In this document: piece by piece, positions 52,585 to 60,644 of the stretch
How positions within the stretch are numbered: the stretch's first letter is position 1
Layout: every line of letters begins with the position of its first letter
From: Bacillota bacterium
GTDB lineage: Bacteria > Bacillota_A > Clostridia > Lachnospirales > Lachnospiraceae
NCBI GenBank assembly: GCA_023407175.1
Contig: JAEYMU010000017.1
Span: 62,001-126,000 of the forward strand
Length of the DNA stretch: 64,000 nt
Direction: 5' to 3'
Position numbers and translations under genes: made by a program
Notes under the pieces: model-generated
The model's database searches: none
The model's input: only the letters and a program-made list of their open reading frames with translations
Told to the model about the DNA's origin: nothing

Positions 52585-53727
52585 TCAATAGCGTATTTTT
52601 ACCTGCTGATTGGTTTCGGACGATTTCTTTGCCGCAAGGCATGCGGCCGCACTGGCAAGTCCGGCGGATAAATCACTGACAGGCTTCTTTCCATCCATCA
52701 AATTCATAAATTCCAAAGCGAGCATTTCATCGCCGCCAAAATGGGCGCCATCCGGGAAATGGAACTGGTGCTCGACAGTCTGCGGCGTGAAATACCGGTC
52801 CTCATGGATGGCTCCGGTATAGAAATCAAATTCCAGGCTTGCCTCGGTTCCAATCAAGCGGCATCCGCGGCGGGCAGCGCTTTTTTTGACGGTGAAAATC
52901 TGATTGTAGCTGATCAAAACACCGCTTTCACAGGTGAAAATCGCACTGGCCTCATCCTCATTGCCCGTATCGGCGGCAAAGCAGCAGAAATCTCCATGAA
53001 CCTCCTCCTTTTGCACGCACCCGACGACATAGCTGCTTTCCTTGCAGGTGCGGTATTCGTCGCAGTCGGGACAGTGCAGGCCGGCAGGCTTGTCCCCCTT
53101 GAAGTGGAGCTTTGCTGTTTGGGCAAAGACGGCGGCGGGCGGTTCTTTTGTCAAAAAATTAATGTAATCAATATCATGGGTGGCCTTTTGAAGAAACAAT
53201 CCGCCGGTTTCCCTGGGATCGCGGTACCAGCTGTGATAATATACGCTTCCATAGGGAACATTATTGACAGCCTGTACCATCATGAGCTTTCCAAGCAGGC
53301 CGCTTTCCACAAGACTCTTGACCTCGGTAATAATCGGAGATACGCGCAGCGGAAAGGAAACAACTGCGCGGTCGGTTCTGCCTTCGGCCGCAAGGGACAG
53401 CGCCTCATACTGTGCGTCCGAAATGCATACGGGTTTTTCCAGGAACAACGGAATACCAGCTTTTAATGCCATACTGGCATATACCGTATGGAGACTGCAC
53501 CGTGTTCCGATGAACACGCCATCCAGCTCCGCGCGGTTTAGCATATCCTCGGCGCTGTTATACCAACGGACATCCGCACAGTACGGGTTTCCTTTCATCC
53601 GTTGCTCCGCACGTTCCCGTTTAGGATCGACGACAGCCGTTACCTGTATATCTGCTTCGATATTGGAAAATGCCCGCAGCATTGTTTCACTTCGCAGTCC
53701 GTATCCTATGAAACCTATTTTTTTCAT
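52585..53727 (-). CDS. Gfo/Idh/MocA-family oxidoreductase with Cys-rich insert
   Basis: 380 residues from ATG 53727 (AGGAGG eight bases upstream). Rossmann MKKIGFIGYGLRSETML, the LFLEKPVCIS loop (catalytic Lys) and GGLFLQKATHDIDYINFL with the family His/Asp. A Cys-rich insert LHCPDCDEYRTC...C (about 230-250) looks like a small metal-binding knot, present in a subset of this family. It heads the seven-gene minus-strand operon ending at 44191. It probably oxidises an intact glycoside or cyclitol at the first step. Its promoter was not identified with confidence. Confidence 0.9.
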   Translation of the reverse strand: MKKIGFIGYGLRSETMLRAFSNIEADIQVTAVVDPKRERAEQRMKGNPYCADVRWYNSAEDMLNRAELDGVFIGTRCSLHTVYASMALKAGIPLFLEKPVCISDAQYEALSLAAEGRTDRAVVSFPLRVSPIITEVKSLVESGLLGKLMMVQAVNNVPYGSVYYHSWYRDPRETGGLFLQKATHDIDYINFLTKEPPAAVFAQTAKLHFKGDKPAGLHCPDCDEYRTCKESSYVVGCVQKEEVHGDFCCFAADTGNEDEASAIFTCESGVLISYNQIFTVKKSAARRGCRLIGTEASLEFDFYTGAIHEDRYFTPQTVEHQFHFPDGAHFGGDEMLALEFMNLMDGKKPVSDLSAGLASAAACLAAKKSSETNQQVKIRY

Positions 53728-53856
53728 GGCAATATCCTCCTGACTGATATAAATAAGATAAGAATAAAACAAAATAAGCTTTTAATTGTTTTGTTTTATG
53801 TAATTAAACATAAGCGTAATGCAAATTGGAAAATATGCTGCTAAATCAAAAACAAA

Positions 53857-53873
53857 TTATTAGTTTTATTAGT
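53857..53873. promoter_or_regulatory. Two TTATTAGT motifs in the divergent control region
   Basis: TTATTAGT at 53857-53864 and 53866-53873, nine bases apart, between the minus-strand Gfo/Idh operon and the plus-strand importer operon. Same 8-mer as at 35397, 35404 and 35586. Confidence 0.5.
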
Positions 53874-53928
53874 ATAAAAAACTATAGATAATTACTAAAT
53901 TTTCTATATTGTTTTCACATCAAATAAC

Positions 53929-53957
53929 TTGACATATTGTTCATCCTTTGCTATATT
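53929..53957 (+). promoter_or_regulatory. Promoter of the oligosaccharide importer operon
   Basis: TTGACA (53929-53934) and TATATT (53952-53957) with a 17-base spacer. It is followed by a leader of about 125 bases containing an ACTAATAA motif (54058-54065). The divergent region 53728-54089 holds otherwise only AT-rich sequence. Confidence 0.8.
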
Positions 53958-54057
53958 GTTATTAAATTCTTGGTTTTCATGTACATTATGTCACAATTTT
54001 TCGTTGGTGTCAATGCGAATAGAAGTGATAATAATTTAAGGCAAATAAAAAATTATA

Positions 54058-54065
54058 ACTAATAA
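54058..54065 (+). promoter_or_regulatory. ACTAATAA motif in the importer leader
   Basis: Reverse complement of TTATTAGT, in the context ATAACTAATAATTT, matching the copy at 41299-41306 and the tandem at 35397-35411 read on the other strand. Confidence 0.4.
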
Positions 54066-54089
54066 TTTTAATGCTAGGAGGCGTAAAAG

Positions 54090-54137
54090 ATGGTCAAATG
54101 CAAGTATAAATGTTATATGGGGGTGGTCTTATGGTAA
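54090..54137 (+). CDS. Short leader peptide (15 aa), coupled to the permease gene
   Basis: ATG 54090 has a strong AGGAGG at 54076-54081, eight bases away, the best ribosome binding site in the region. It encodes MVKCKYKCYMGVVLW and stops at TAA 54135-54137, overlapping the permease ATG at 54131. The permease start itself has only GGGGGTGG. This looks like translational coupling through a leader frame; a frameshift in a longer permease N-terminus is the alternative. Confidence 0.45.
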   Translation: MVKCKYKCYMGVVLW

Positions 54138-55093
54138 GAATGGGAAAGCATCCAAACCGCACAGCTTCCGATCGCCTTTTACCCCAGATACGAAAGCACT
54201 GGTTTGTTTATATGCTGGTGCTGCCGGGGTTTCTGTTTATGGTGGTATTCAATTATGGACCTATGTACGGTATCTTACTGGCGTTCAAGGATTATCATCC
54301 CAATCTTGGTGTTCTTGGATCGCCCTGGGTGGGGCTTGATAATTTTCGCGAAATGGTTGCGGACCCTAATTTTATACGTGCATTAAAAAATACATTGATT
54401 ATTAATTTTTATAATTTGGTGTTCGGCTTTACCTTTAATGTATTTTTGGCTCTTATGATTAATGAAATTCAATTCAGGCGGCTGAAGCGGGTGATACAGA
54501 CCGGAGTATATTTGCCTTATTTTCTTTCCTGGGTTATTTTTGCGGGACTTGTGAGTGTATTTCTTGAATATCCGTCTTCGAGTGATGTAGGGGGGATTTT
54601 GAATCAGGTGCTTACCATGCTGGGAGGAGATCCGGTTGACTTCTTAAAGAAGCCGGATATGTTCCGCGGTGTTCTTGTTATTACCAATATAATCAAGACA
54701 GCCGGATACTCTACAATTGTATATATGGCATCACTGGCTGGGATCAGCCCCAGCCTGTACGAGGCGGCCACCGTTGACGGCGCAAACCGCAAGGACCTGC
54801 TGTTCCATGTAACCATCCCGCGTATTCTACCCAGCATCATGGTTATGTTGATTCTACAGCTTTCCAGCCTGTTTATTTCTAATTTTGACCAGGTGTACAA
54901 TCTTTACAGCAATTATGTTTTAAGCACGGGCGATGTTTTGAGCACATATATATATCGAATCTCTCTTGGCGGTTCCGGAACGAATTTTGAGCTGTCAACA
55001 GCTATGAATTTCGTGTTGAATTTGGCGGGACTGATTATCGTCCTTATCGCAAATAAGTTTATTGAAAAAATGGATGTTATGGGAATTTTTTGA
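54131..55093 (+). CDS. CUT1-type oligosaccharide ABC permease (LplB-like)
   Basis: 320 residues with six transmembrane helices and the EAA loop YEAATVDGANRKDLLFHVTIPRILP. The segments MLVLPGFLFMVVFNYGPMYGILLAFKDY and TGVYLPYFLSWVIFAG are characteristic of the LplB/YteP group, which pairs with an LplC/YtcP permease and a large lipoprotein. No ATPase gene accompanies the operon, as is usual for this group, which shares an MsmK-like ATPase. ATG 54110 in the same frame is possible but less well placed. It is the first structural gene of the operon. Confidence 0.93.
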   Translation: MVRMGKHPNRTASDRLLPQIRKHWFVYMLVLPGFLFMVVFNYGPMYGILLAFKDYHPNLGVLGSPWVGLDNFREMVADPNFIRALKNTLIINFYNLVFGFTFNVFLALMINEIQFRRLKRVIQTGVYLPYFLSWVIFAGLVSVFLEYPSSSDVGGILNQVLTMLGGDPVDFLKKPDMFRGVLVITNIIKTAGYSTIVYMASLAGISPSLYEAATVDGANRKDLLFHVTIPRILPSIMVMLILQLSSLFISNFDQVYNLYSNYVLSTGDVLSTYIYRISLGGSGTNFELSTAMNFVLNLAGLIIVLIANKFIEKMDVMGIF

Positions 55094-55114
55094 TTGGGAA
55101 GGAGATAACGGCCG

Positions 55115-56047
55115 ATGTCAAGTGAGAATGCATCAAAACGGAGTAAAAATCCCTTTAATATGAAGCGGGTTTTCGGATTTAATTTTTACGACGTGTTTGT
55201 TCTCGTATTCTGCGTTACTTTTGCAATTATTTGTTTTTACCCCCTGTGGTATGTGTTTGTAGCGTCTATCACGCCATATGAGGAATATGTAAAGGGGGGG
55301 CTGCTGGTATGGCCTACCACAGGCGTGGACTTTCAGTATTATAAGGCAATTTTCAGCACAAAGTCCTTTGTTAACAGTATGTGGATCTCTGTATCCAAGA
55401 CGGTGCTTGCCACGTCACTGAGTCTGCTGGTAACCTCGGCTATGGCGTATGGGGTCAGCAAGGTTCATGTACGCGGCATGAAGGTAATCAATGCTCTGGT
55501 GGTTTTCAATTTGTTCTTTACCGGAGGTTTAATTCCCGAATATATGCTCTATAAGGACACCGGGCTTTTACACACCTACTGGGTAATGGTAATTCCCGGA
55601 GCTTTGAATATTACTTATTTTATTATCATGCGAAATTTCTTTTTTTATTCCGTACCTGTGGAGCTGGAGGAGGCGGCCCGCATTGATGGCTGCAATGATA
55701 TTGGCGTGTTCTTCCGGGTTGTTATGCCGTTAAGCCGTCCGCTGCTTGCCGCTGTAGGACTGTTTATCGCGGTTATAAACTGGAATGATTATTACAGCTA
55801 CATGATGTTCATTTCCAATAAAACGCAGTTGCAGCCCTTCGCATGGATTTTGCGAAGAATGCTGACCGACCAGTCCATGATGAATCAGGTACGCAACGGC
55901 GCCGTGTCACTTGGACTGCAGCTTCCGCCACCCATGGCCTTGCGGATGGCGACAATCATTTGTGCGATGCTGCCGATTATGTGTGTATATCCGTTCCTGC
56001 AAAAGCATTTTGCCAGTGGTATGACCCTCGGAGCCGTAAAAGAGTAG
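55115..56047 (+). CDS. CUT1-type oligosaccharide ABC permease (LplC/YtcP-like)
   Basis: 310 residues, six helices. The N-terminal FNFYDVFVLVFCVTFAIICFYPLWYVFVASITP is typical of the group, and the EAA loop is LEEAARIDGCNDIGVFFRVVMPLSRP. It forms a heterodimer with the preceding permease in the membrane. RBS GGGAAGGAG. It ends KHFASGMTLGAVKE, the conserved tail of YtcP-like proteins. Confidence 0.94.
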   Translation: MSSENASKRSKNPFNMKRVFGFNFYDVFVLVFCVTFAIICFYPLWYVFVASITPYEEYVKGGLLVWPTTGVDFQYYKAIFSTKSFVNSMWISVSKTVLATSLSLLVTSAMAYGVSKVHVRGMKVINALVVFNLFFTGGLIPEYMLYKDTGLLHTYWVMVIPGALNITYFIIMRNFFFYSVPVELEEAARIDGCNDIGVFFRVVMPLSRPLLAAVGLFIAVINWNDYYSYMMFISNKTQLQPFAWILRRMLTDQSMMNQVRNGAVSLGLQLPPPMALRMATIICAMLPIMCVYPFLQKHFASGMTLGAVKE

Positions 56048-56096
56048 TTCCGCTCTGCAAAGAGCCGAAATATAAATAAAAATCAGGAGGAAAATT

Positions 56097-57824
56097 ATGA
56101 AAATGAAAAAGATTTTATCACTCATCCTTGTGCTTGCTTTTACGCTGACGATGCTGACCGCGTGTAAGCAGGACTCGTCCTCGAAGGACTCCGTAACGGG
56201 AGCTCCCGATGACACCTCTACTGAAACAAATGCAGACCGCGAAAATGTGAATATCCGTTTCGCACAATTTGGCAACAGCGTTGATGATGTGGACGGCATG
56301 GAAAATGACCCGATTAAGAAGGCAATTGAGGATGCCGTGAACGTAACCGTAGAGTATGACACAGGCTCTGACGGCTTTGACGAGCGTATGCAGACGGAAT
56401 TGTTTACCGGAGGAGCGCCGGATTTGTTTCCGACCTGGGGTGAAAGCGACAAGATCTCCAAATGGGTGGAGGACGAGCTGGTAGTCAACATCAGCAAAAT
56501 TGTCAATGCGGATCCGGAGCGTTACCCAACCTTATATAAAATCATTAATTCGGATGAGTATAAGGCTTATAACAAGATGTATACCGGCGATGCGGACAAT
56601 GCGTACGCCATTTATGGCGTAGCAGCCTTTGCGGACCCGGCCTTCTCCGGAGTTCCTGTTTACAATCAGGCAATTCTTGATCAGGTAAACTCAGGCAATG
56701 CTCCGAAAACGGTTGATGAATTCCTTACTTATGCAAGTGCCGCAGGCCAGGCAGGCTATGTTGGCTGGTGGCCGCGCAATGACAAGCTGACTAACTGGAA
56801 CGAAATTGACAAAACTCTTGCCGCACCGCAGGGAACCACCATCATGGCGCCTACAGGAGATGCATGGACCGGCTTCACTCTTTCCGGAGACCTGGGAACA
56901 GACAGTGAGTATTGGACGCTTGCCACCACCTCGGATAAGAGCAAGGAGGTTGTGAAGCAGCTGGCTGAGCTTTATAAGACCGGAGGCCTGGACTCCAACA
57001 TCGGTGTAAAGGGTGACTTTGACGATGCTTACTCCGATTTCGGCGCAGGCAAAATCGGTGCTATAAACTTTGGCTTTGGTTATCCCGGACAGTTCAAGGA
57101 TTTCTATACAAGCTGCTGGCTTGCCGCTAATCCTTCTGCTGCAATGAGTGACCTGACGCTTGGAACCGCATTGACACAGGACGGAAAGACCGGAACAACC
57201 TATACCACAGGAACGTGGATTGGAAGCCATTATTTCATTCCTACCTCCTGTAAAAATCCGGAGCGGGTTCTTGACCTTGTTGAGTTTATTGCCTCCAGTG
57301 ACGGACAGGATTTGCTGCAAAATACTGTTGACGGAACCTTTGACACTTCTCATGACTCGGATTACTGGAATAACATCAATAAGGCCTATGGCTACGGTAC
57401 TGACGGACGCTGCAAGTATGTATGGTTCAGCTATATGTTCTGCGGAACAGAGTACCGCGTGGATTTTGAAAACAATAGCTGGTGGGAGGCCGTATCCAAT
57501 CCGGTAGACTACAGCAATGAGTGGGCAACCGAGCAGGATGCGGAGCTTACGAACTATGCAAAGGGCATCATTGATACGTTTGTTGATACCGCGGTGACCA
57601 CTCTGCCGGCTTATTATAACCTGATCAGCCTTCCTTCCGAGGCTTCCGATATCCGTACAAAATTAAGTGATATTACCAACAGCTATCTGACACAGATGCT
57701 CGGCGGTCAGATGGATATTGACGCAAATTGGGATAAGTATGTCAGCGAATATGAGGCTGCCGGAGCAAAGGATCTTGAAGCCATGTTAAATGAAGCGGTT
57801 GCCACTGCCCGCGATATGAAATAA
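56097..57824 (+). CDS. Extracellular sugar-binding lipoprotein of the LipO type
   Basis: 575 residues. A lipoprotein signal ends TMLTAC (Cys23), followed by a Ser/Thr-rich linker. The body matches family 1 extracellular solute-binding proteins of the long LipO/YtcQ class (NVNIRFAQFGN, DGFDERMQTELFTGGAPDLFPTW, then many Trp/Tyr residues that stack on sugars). It captures an oligosaccharide or glycoside for the two permeases. Long members often bind complex host or plant glycans. The ligand is unknown. RBS AGGAGG. Confidence 0.92.
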   Translation: MKMKKILSLILVLAFTLTMLTACKQDSSSKDSVTGAPDDTSTETNADRENVNIRFAQFGNSVDDVDGMENDPIKKAIEDAVNVTVEYDTGSDGFDERMQTELFTGGAPDLFPTWGESDKISKWVEDELVVNISKIVNADPERYPTLYKIINSDEYKAYNKMYTGDADNAYAIYGVAAFADPAFSGVPVYNQAILDQVNSGNAPKTVDEFLTYASAAGQAGYVGWWPRNDKLTNWNEIDKTLAAPQGTTIMAPTGDAWTGFTLSGDLGTDSEYWTLATTSDKSKEVVKQLAELYKTGGLDSNIGVKGDFDDAYSDFGAGKIGAINFGFGYPGQFKDFYTSCWLAANPSAAMSDLTLGTALTQDGKTGTTYTTGTWIGSHYFIPTSCKNPERVLDLVEFIASSDGQDLLQNTVDGTFDTSHDSDYWNNINKAYGYGTDGRCKYVWFSYMFCGTEYRVDFENNSWWEAVSNPVDYSNEWATEQDAELTNYAKGIIDTFVDTAVTTLPAYYNLISLPSEASDIRTKLSDITNSYLTQMLGGQMDIDANWDKYVSEYEAAGAKDLEAMLNEAVATARDMK

Positions 57825-57854
57825 TCTTACAGTATTAAAATACTTTACTTATCT

Positions 57855-57909
57855 GCGCCTCTTAGGAGGCGTAAGATATGTCCCGCTTCCTATTGTAATC
57901 AGGAAGCGG
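57855..57909 (+). repeat. Two hairpins between the binding-protein and DegT-like genes
   Basis: CGCCTC/GAGGCG around TTAG (57856-57871), then CCGCTTCCT (57883-57891) / AGGAAGCGG (57901-57909). No T-tract follows. They probably stabilise the upstream mRNA end or partly terminate, giving high binding-protein and lower enzyme expression. Confidence 0.55.
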
Positions 57910-57950
57910 AAATTATAAAAAAGGATATGCATTTTATTGTCAGGAGGCGT

Positions 57951-59171
57951 ATGATTGTGGCGAGAGAGGTATTATTGCAAAGCCCGTTGGGGCACGGTAA
58001 GTCGGAGAGATACCGGCTTAGCTTTCCGCCGGTTCAACGTCCTTATACGGAAGCGGAGATTGCCGCGGTAACACAGGTCATGCGGCAAGGGGTAAAACAG
58101 ACACAGGGAAGCTACCTGGAGGCTTTTGAAAAGGATTTTAAGGATTTTATCGGTGCAAAAAATGTATTCGGAGTTAACAGCTGCTCCAGCGCGCTTAAGC
58201 TGGCAGCTATTTTTTGCCATATTAAGCCCGGGGATGAGGTAATTGTTCCTGCTTACACCAGCCCTGCTTCCGCACTTCCCTTTGGTGATTTGGGGGCAAA
58301 AATTGTCTGGGGCGATATTCATCCGGATACGTGGACCTTGGACCCTAAGGATGTTCTAAAAAAGATTACGCCGAAAACCAAGGCGGTGGTTGCAGTGCAT
58401 TTACTGGGCAATCCCTGCGATATTAAGGAAATTGTGAGGCTGGCCCACGCCCAGGGTATTCTGGTGATAGAGGACTGTGCGCATGCTTTAGACTGCCGTG
58501 TGGACGGACAGCATGTGGGAACCTTCGGTGATTTCGGATGCTTCAGCTTTCACGGTGCAAGGACGGTAACGACGCTGGGCGAGGGAGGAATGTTCGTCTG
58601 TAGGGATAATGAAACAGCCGGACTTGTTGAGGGTATCCGCTGCGGATTTTCCTTAAGAGATACCGGCTTGGCCTGTAGGAACAAAGAGGATGAATTTCTG
58701 GAGGATTGCTGGCCACAATATTTCTGTCTTGGAGAAGCGCAGTGTGCGCTGGGTGCGCAGCAACTGAAGCTTGTACCTGCAAACAGTGAGATTCTGATGG
58801 GGCAGAGCTGCCTGATCCGCGAATACCTGAAGGATATCCCAGAGTATACCTTCCCGGAGGTGCTTCCCAAAGCGCGTTGCGTACCTCATCCCTGCGTTCT
58901 GCATTATGACGGCCTTGCATATGCAAGGAGCCGGGACGATCTGCTGACATTGCTGGCAGAAAGATATGCGGTGCCGGCCGCGGTTATGTTCACACCTTTA
59001 TATAGGGAGCTGCTGTTTCAGGTTAAGGGCTGTGGAGAACAGGATTGTCCCGTATTGGAAGGCTGGTGGGAGGGTTCCTTTACCTTCCCCTGGTGGAGCG
59101 GTATGAGTGAGCAAGACCTTAAGTATCTTTGCGAGGCTCTACGCAGTGCTGCAATTGAGCTTCGCGGGTAA
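57951..59171 (+). CDS. DegT/StrS-family protein with Arg in place of the PLP lysine
   Basis: About 406 residues; AGGAGG at 57942-57947 could serve ATG 57951 or GTG 57957. It aligns along its whole length with the aminotransferase at 27233 (shared GDEVIVPA, KITPKTKA, GQHVGTFGDFGCFSFHGA, TTLGEGGM). The cofactor Asp (IEDCAHALD) and the NSCSSALKLAA loop remain, but FHGARTVTTLGEGG has Arg (codon AGG, 58560-58562) where the Schiff-base Lys should be. Lys-less members such as ColD (His) are dehydratases; an Arg version is unusual. Function here is open: PMP-dependent dehydratase, another reaction, or a non-catalytic partner. Confidence 0.88.
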   Translation: MIVAREVLLQSPLGHGKSERYRLSFPPVQRPYTEAEIAAVTQVMRQGVKQTQGSYLEAFEKDFKDFIGAKNVFGVNSCSSALKLAAIFCHIKPGDEVIVPAYTSPASALPFGDLGAKIVWGDIHPDTWTLDPKDVLKKITPKTKAVVAVHLLGNPCDIKEIVRLAHAQGILVIEDCAHALDCRVDGQHVGTFGDFGCFSFHGARTVTTLGEGGMFVCRDNETAGLVEGIRCGFSLRDTGLACRNKEDEFLEDCWPQYFCLGEAQCALGAQQLKLVPANSEILMGQSCLIREYLKDIPEYTFPEVLPKARCVPHPCVLHYDGLAYARSRDDLLTLLAERYAVPAAVMFTPLYRELLFQVKGCGEQDCPVLEGWWEGSFTFPWWSGMSEQDLKYLCEALRSAAIELRG

Positions 59172-59215
59172 GAAAACTATCGATAGAATGGCCAGGCGGA
59201 AAGGAATGATAATAG

Positions 59216-60634
59216 ATGGATTACGGTGTAACAATTGAATCAGGCGCCAGTGAATGGCAGATTTTTCAGCAGGGAGCGGACGGTACGGCGGCTATTGCGC
59301 TTATCGGGCGCTTCAATCGCGTAAGGCTGTCCCAGGAGCTTCCGTTGGTTTTTGAGCGAATTGCGGACGGCAAGCCTACAGTAAAGGCGCGCATTGCCTA
59401 TGAAGCAAACGGGGAAAGCATCCTGCCGTGGACCACATGCGAGACCTCGGAGGACGGTACCTGGAGAATTACCTTCTCTAAGGTGCCTGCCGGAGGACTG
59501 TACCGTATTGAAACCCATATGGAATATGAGGGCTGGGACGGACTGTCTTGTACGCGCGGCGACATGGTACATCATATCGGAGTGGGTGATATTTTTGTGG
59601 TGGCCGGACAGAGCAATGCGGCTGGCCGGGCAAAAAATCCTGTGGAGGATGCTCCGGAGCTGGGAGTCCATCTTCTTCGCAACAGCGGAAAATGGGCACT
59701 CGCGGCACATCCCCTGGGTGAAACCACCGGAAGCGTTCATACCGGACACTTTGAAAACCACAATCCCGGACATACGCCCTGGCTACATTTTGCCAAGATT
59801 TTAAAGCGTGAGCTGGGCTATCCCATCGGGATTGTTATGTCTGCCTACGGCGGCGCACCGCTGCGGTGGTTCAACCCGGAGGAAAATGGTGCTCTTACGC
59901 GCAATATGCTGGAGCAGCTTGCACAATATGACATTAATCCCAGAGCAGTGCTGTGGTGCCAGGGTGAGGCGGAGGGCTATGAAAACAGCGCCGGTAATTA
60001 TCTGGAGCGGTTTGCAGCCTTTGTCCGCAGCTTACGGGAGAAGCTTAAGGTTCCTGCCCTGCCATTTATCACAGTACAAATCAACCGTTGCCTGATGGAA
60101 ACAACCGATGCTCTGGACCGACAGTGGGGAATGGTGCGGGAAGCACAGATGCGGGCGATGGACACGATTCCGTATGTATACACGGTTCCCTCCAATGATG
60201 TGGCCATGTATGATTTTATTCACAATTCGGCCCAGGGAAATCTTGTGGTGGGTGAACGGTGTGCACGCTGCGCATTGGCAGAGCTGTACGGAAGAAATCT
60301 GGAGTGGCAGGCGCCCCGTGCCGAAAGCGCGGTGAAAACTGCATCCGATACGGTGGAATTGACCTTCAGCCGTATCTATAATTGGATTAATCCCTTTGAC
60401 GTGCCTGCGGCTCTTCTTCCCTTTGAAGCGGAGGATGGAGCGGGTCTGGTTCCGGTGCAAAGCTACGAAACGCATGAGGAAAGCCTGACACTGCATTTTG
60501 CACGGACCTTGGGGGACAATGCCGTCCTTCATGGTGCGTGGCGGATGAATCCAGGCTTTGGAATTCCCTGTGACTGCATGCGAATGAGCATGCTGTCCTT
60601 CTACGGCATGAAAATAACTCACAAACCCCTTTAG
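59216..60634 (+). CDS. Sialate O-acetylesterase-like SGNH hydrolase
   Basis: 472 residues without signal peptide. The SASA family nucleophile motif is GDIFVVAGQSNAAGRA (Ser133), followed by IGIVMSAYGGAPLRWF and VLWCQGEAEGYE, and the C-terminal YDFIHNSAQGNLVVGE with the catalytic Asp/His. Such enzymes remove O-acetyl groups from sialic acids or other sugars. A cytoplasmic location after import fits a deacetylation step in the pathway. The N-terminal 110 residues look like a beta-sandwich. It is four genes into the importer operon. Confidence 0.88.
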   Translation: MDYGVTIESGASEWQIFQQGADGTAAIALIGRFNRVRLSQELPLVFERIADGKPTVKARIAYEANGESILPWTTCETSEDGTWRITFSKVPAGGLYRIETHMEYEGWDGLSCTRGDMVHHIGVGDIFVVAGQSNAAGRAKNPVEDAPELGVHLLRNSGKWALAAHPLGETTGSVHTGHFENHNPGHTPWLHFAKILKRELGYPIGIVMSAYGGAPLRWFNPEENGALTRNMLEQLAQYDINPRAVLWCQGEAEGYENSAGNYLERFAAFVRSLREKLKVPALPFITVQINRCLMETTDALDRQWGMVREAQMRAMDTIPYVYTVPSNDVAMYDFIHNSAQGNLVVGERCARCALAELYGRNLEWQAPRAESAVKTASDTVELTFSRIYNWINPFDVPAALLPFEAEDGAGLVPVQSYETHEESLTLHFARTLGDNAVLHGAWRMNPGFGIPCDCMRMSMLSFYGMKITHKPL

Positions 60635-60644
60635 GAGAAACCTT

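Noticed and set aside
51697..52671. Long opposite-strand frames over the class II aldolase gene
   Set aside because: The minus-strand protein has all catalytic motifs; the plus-strand frames have none and no RBS.
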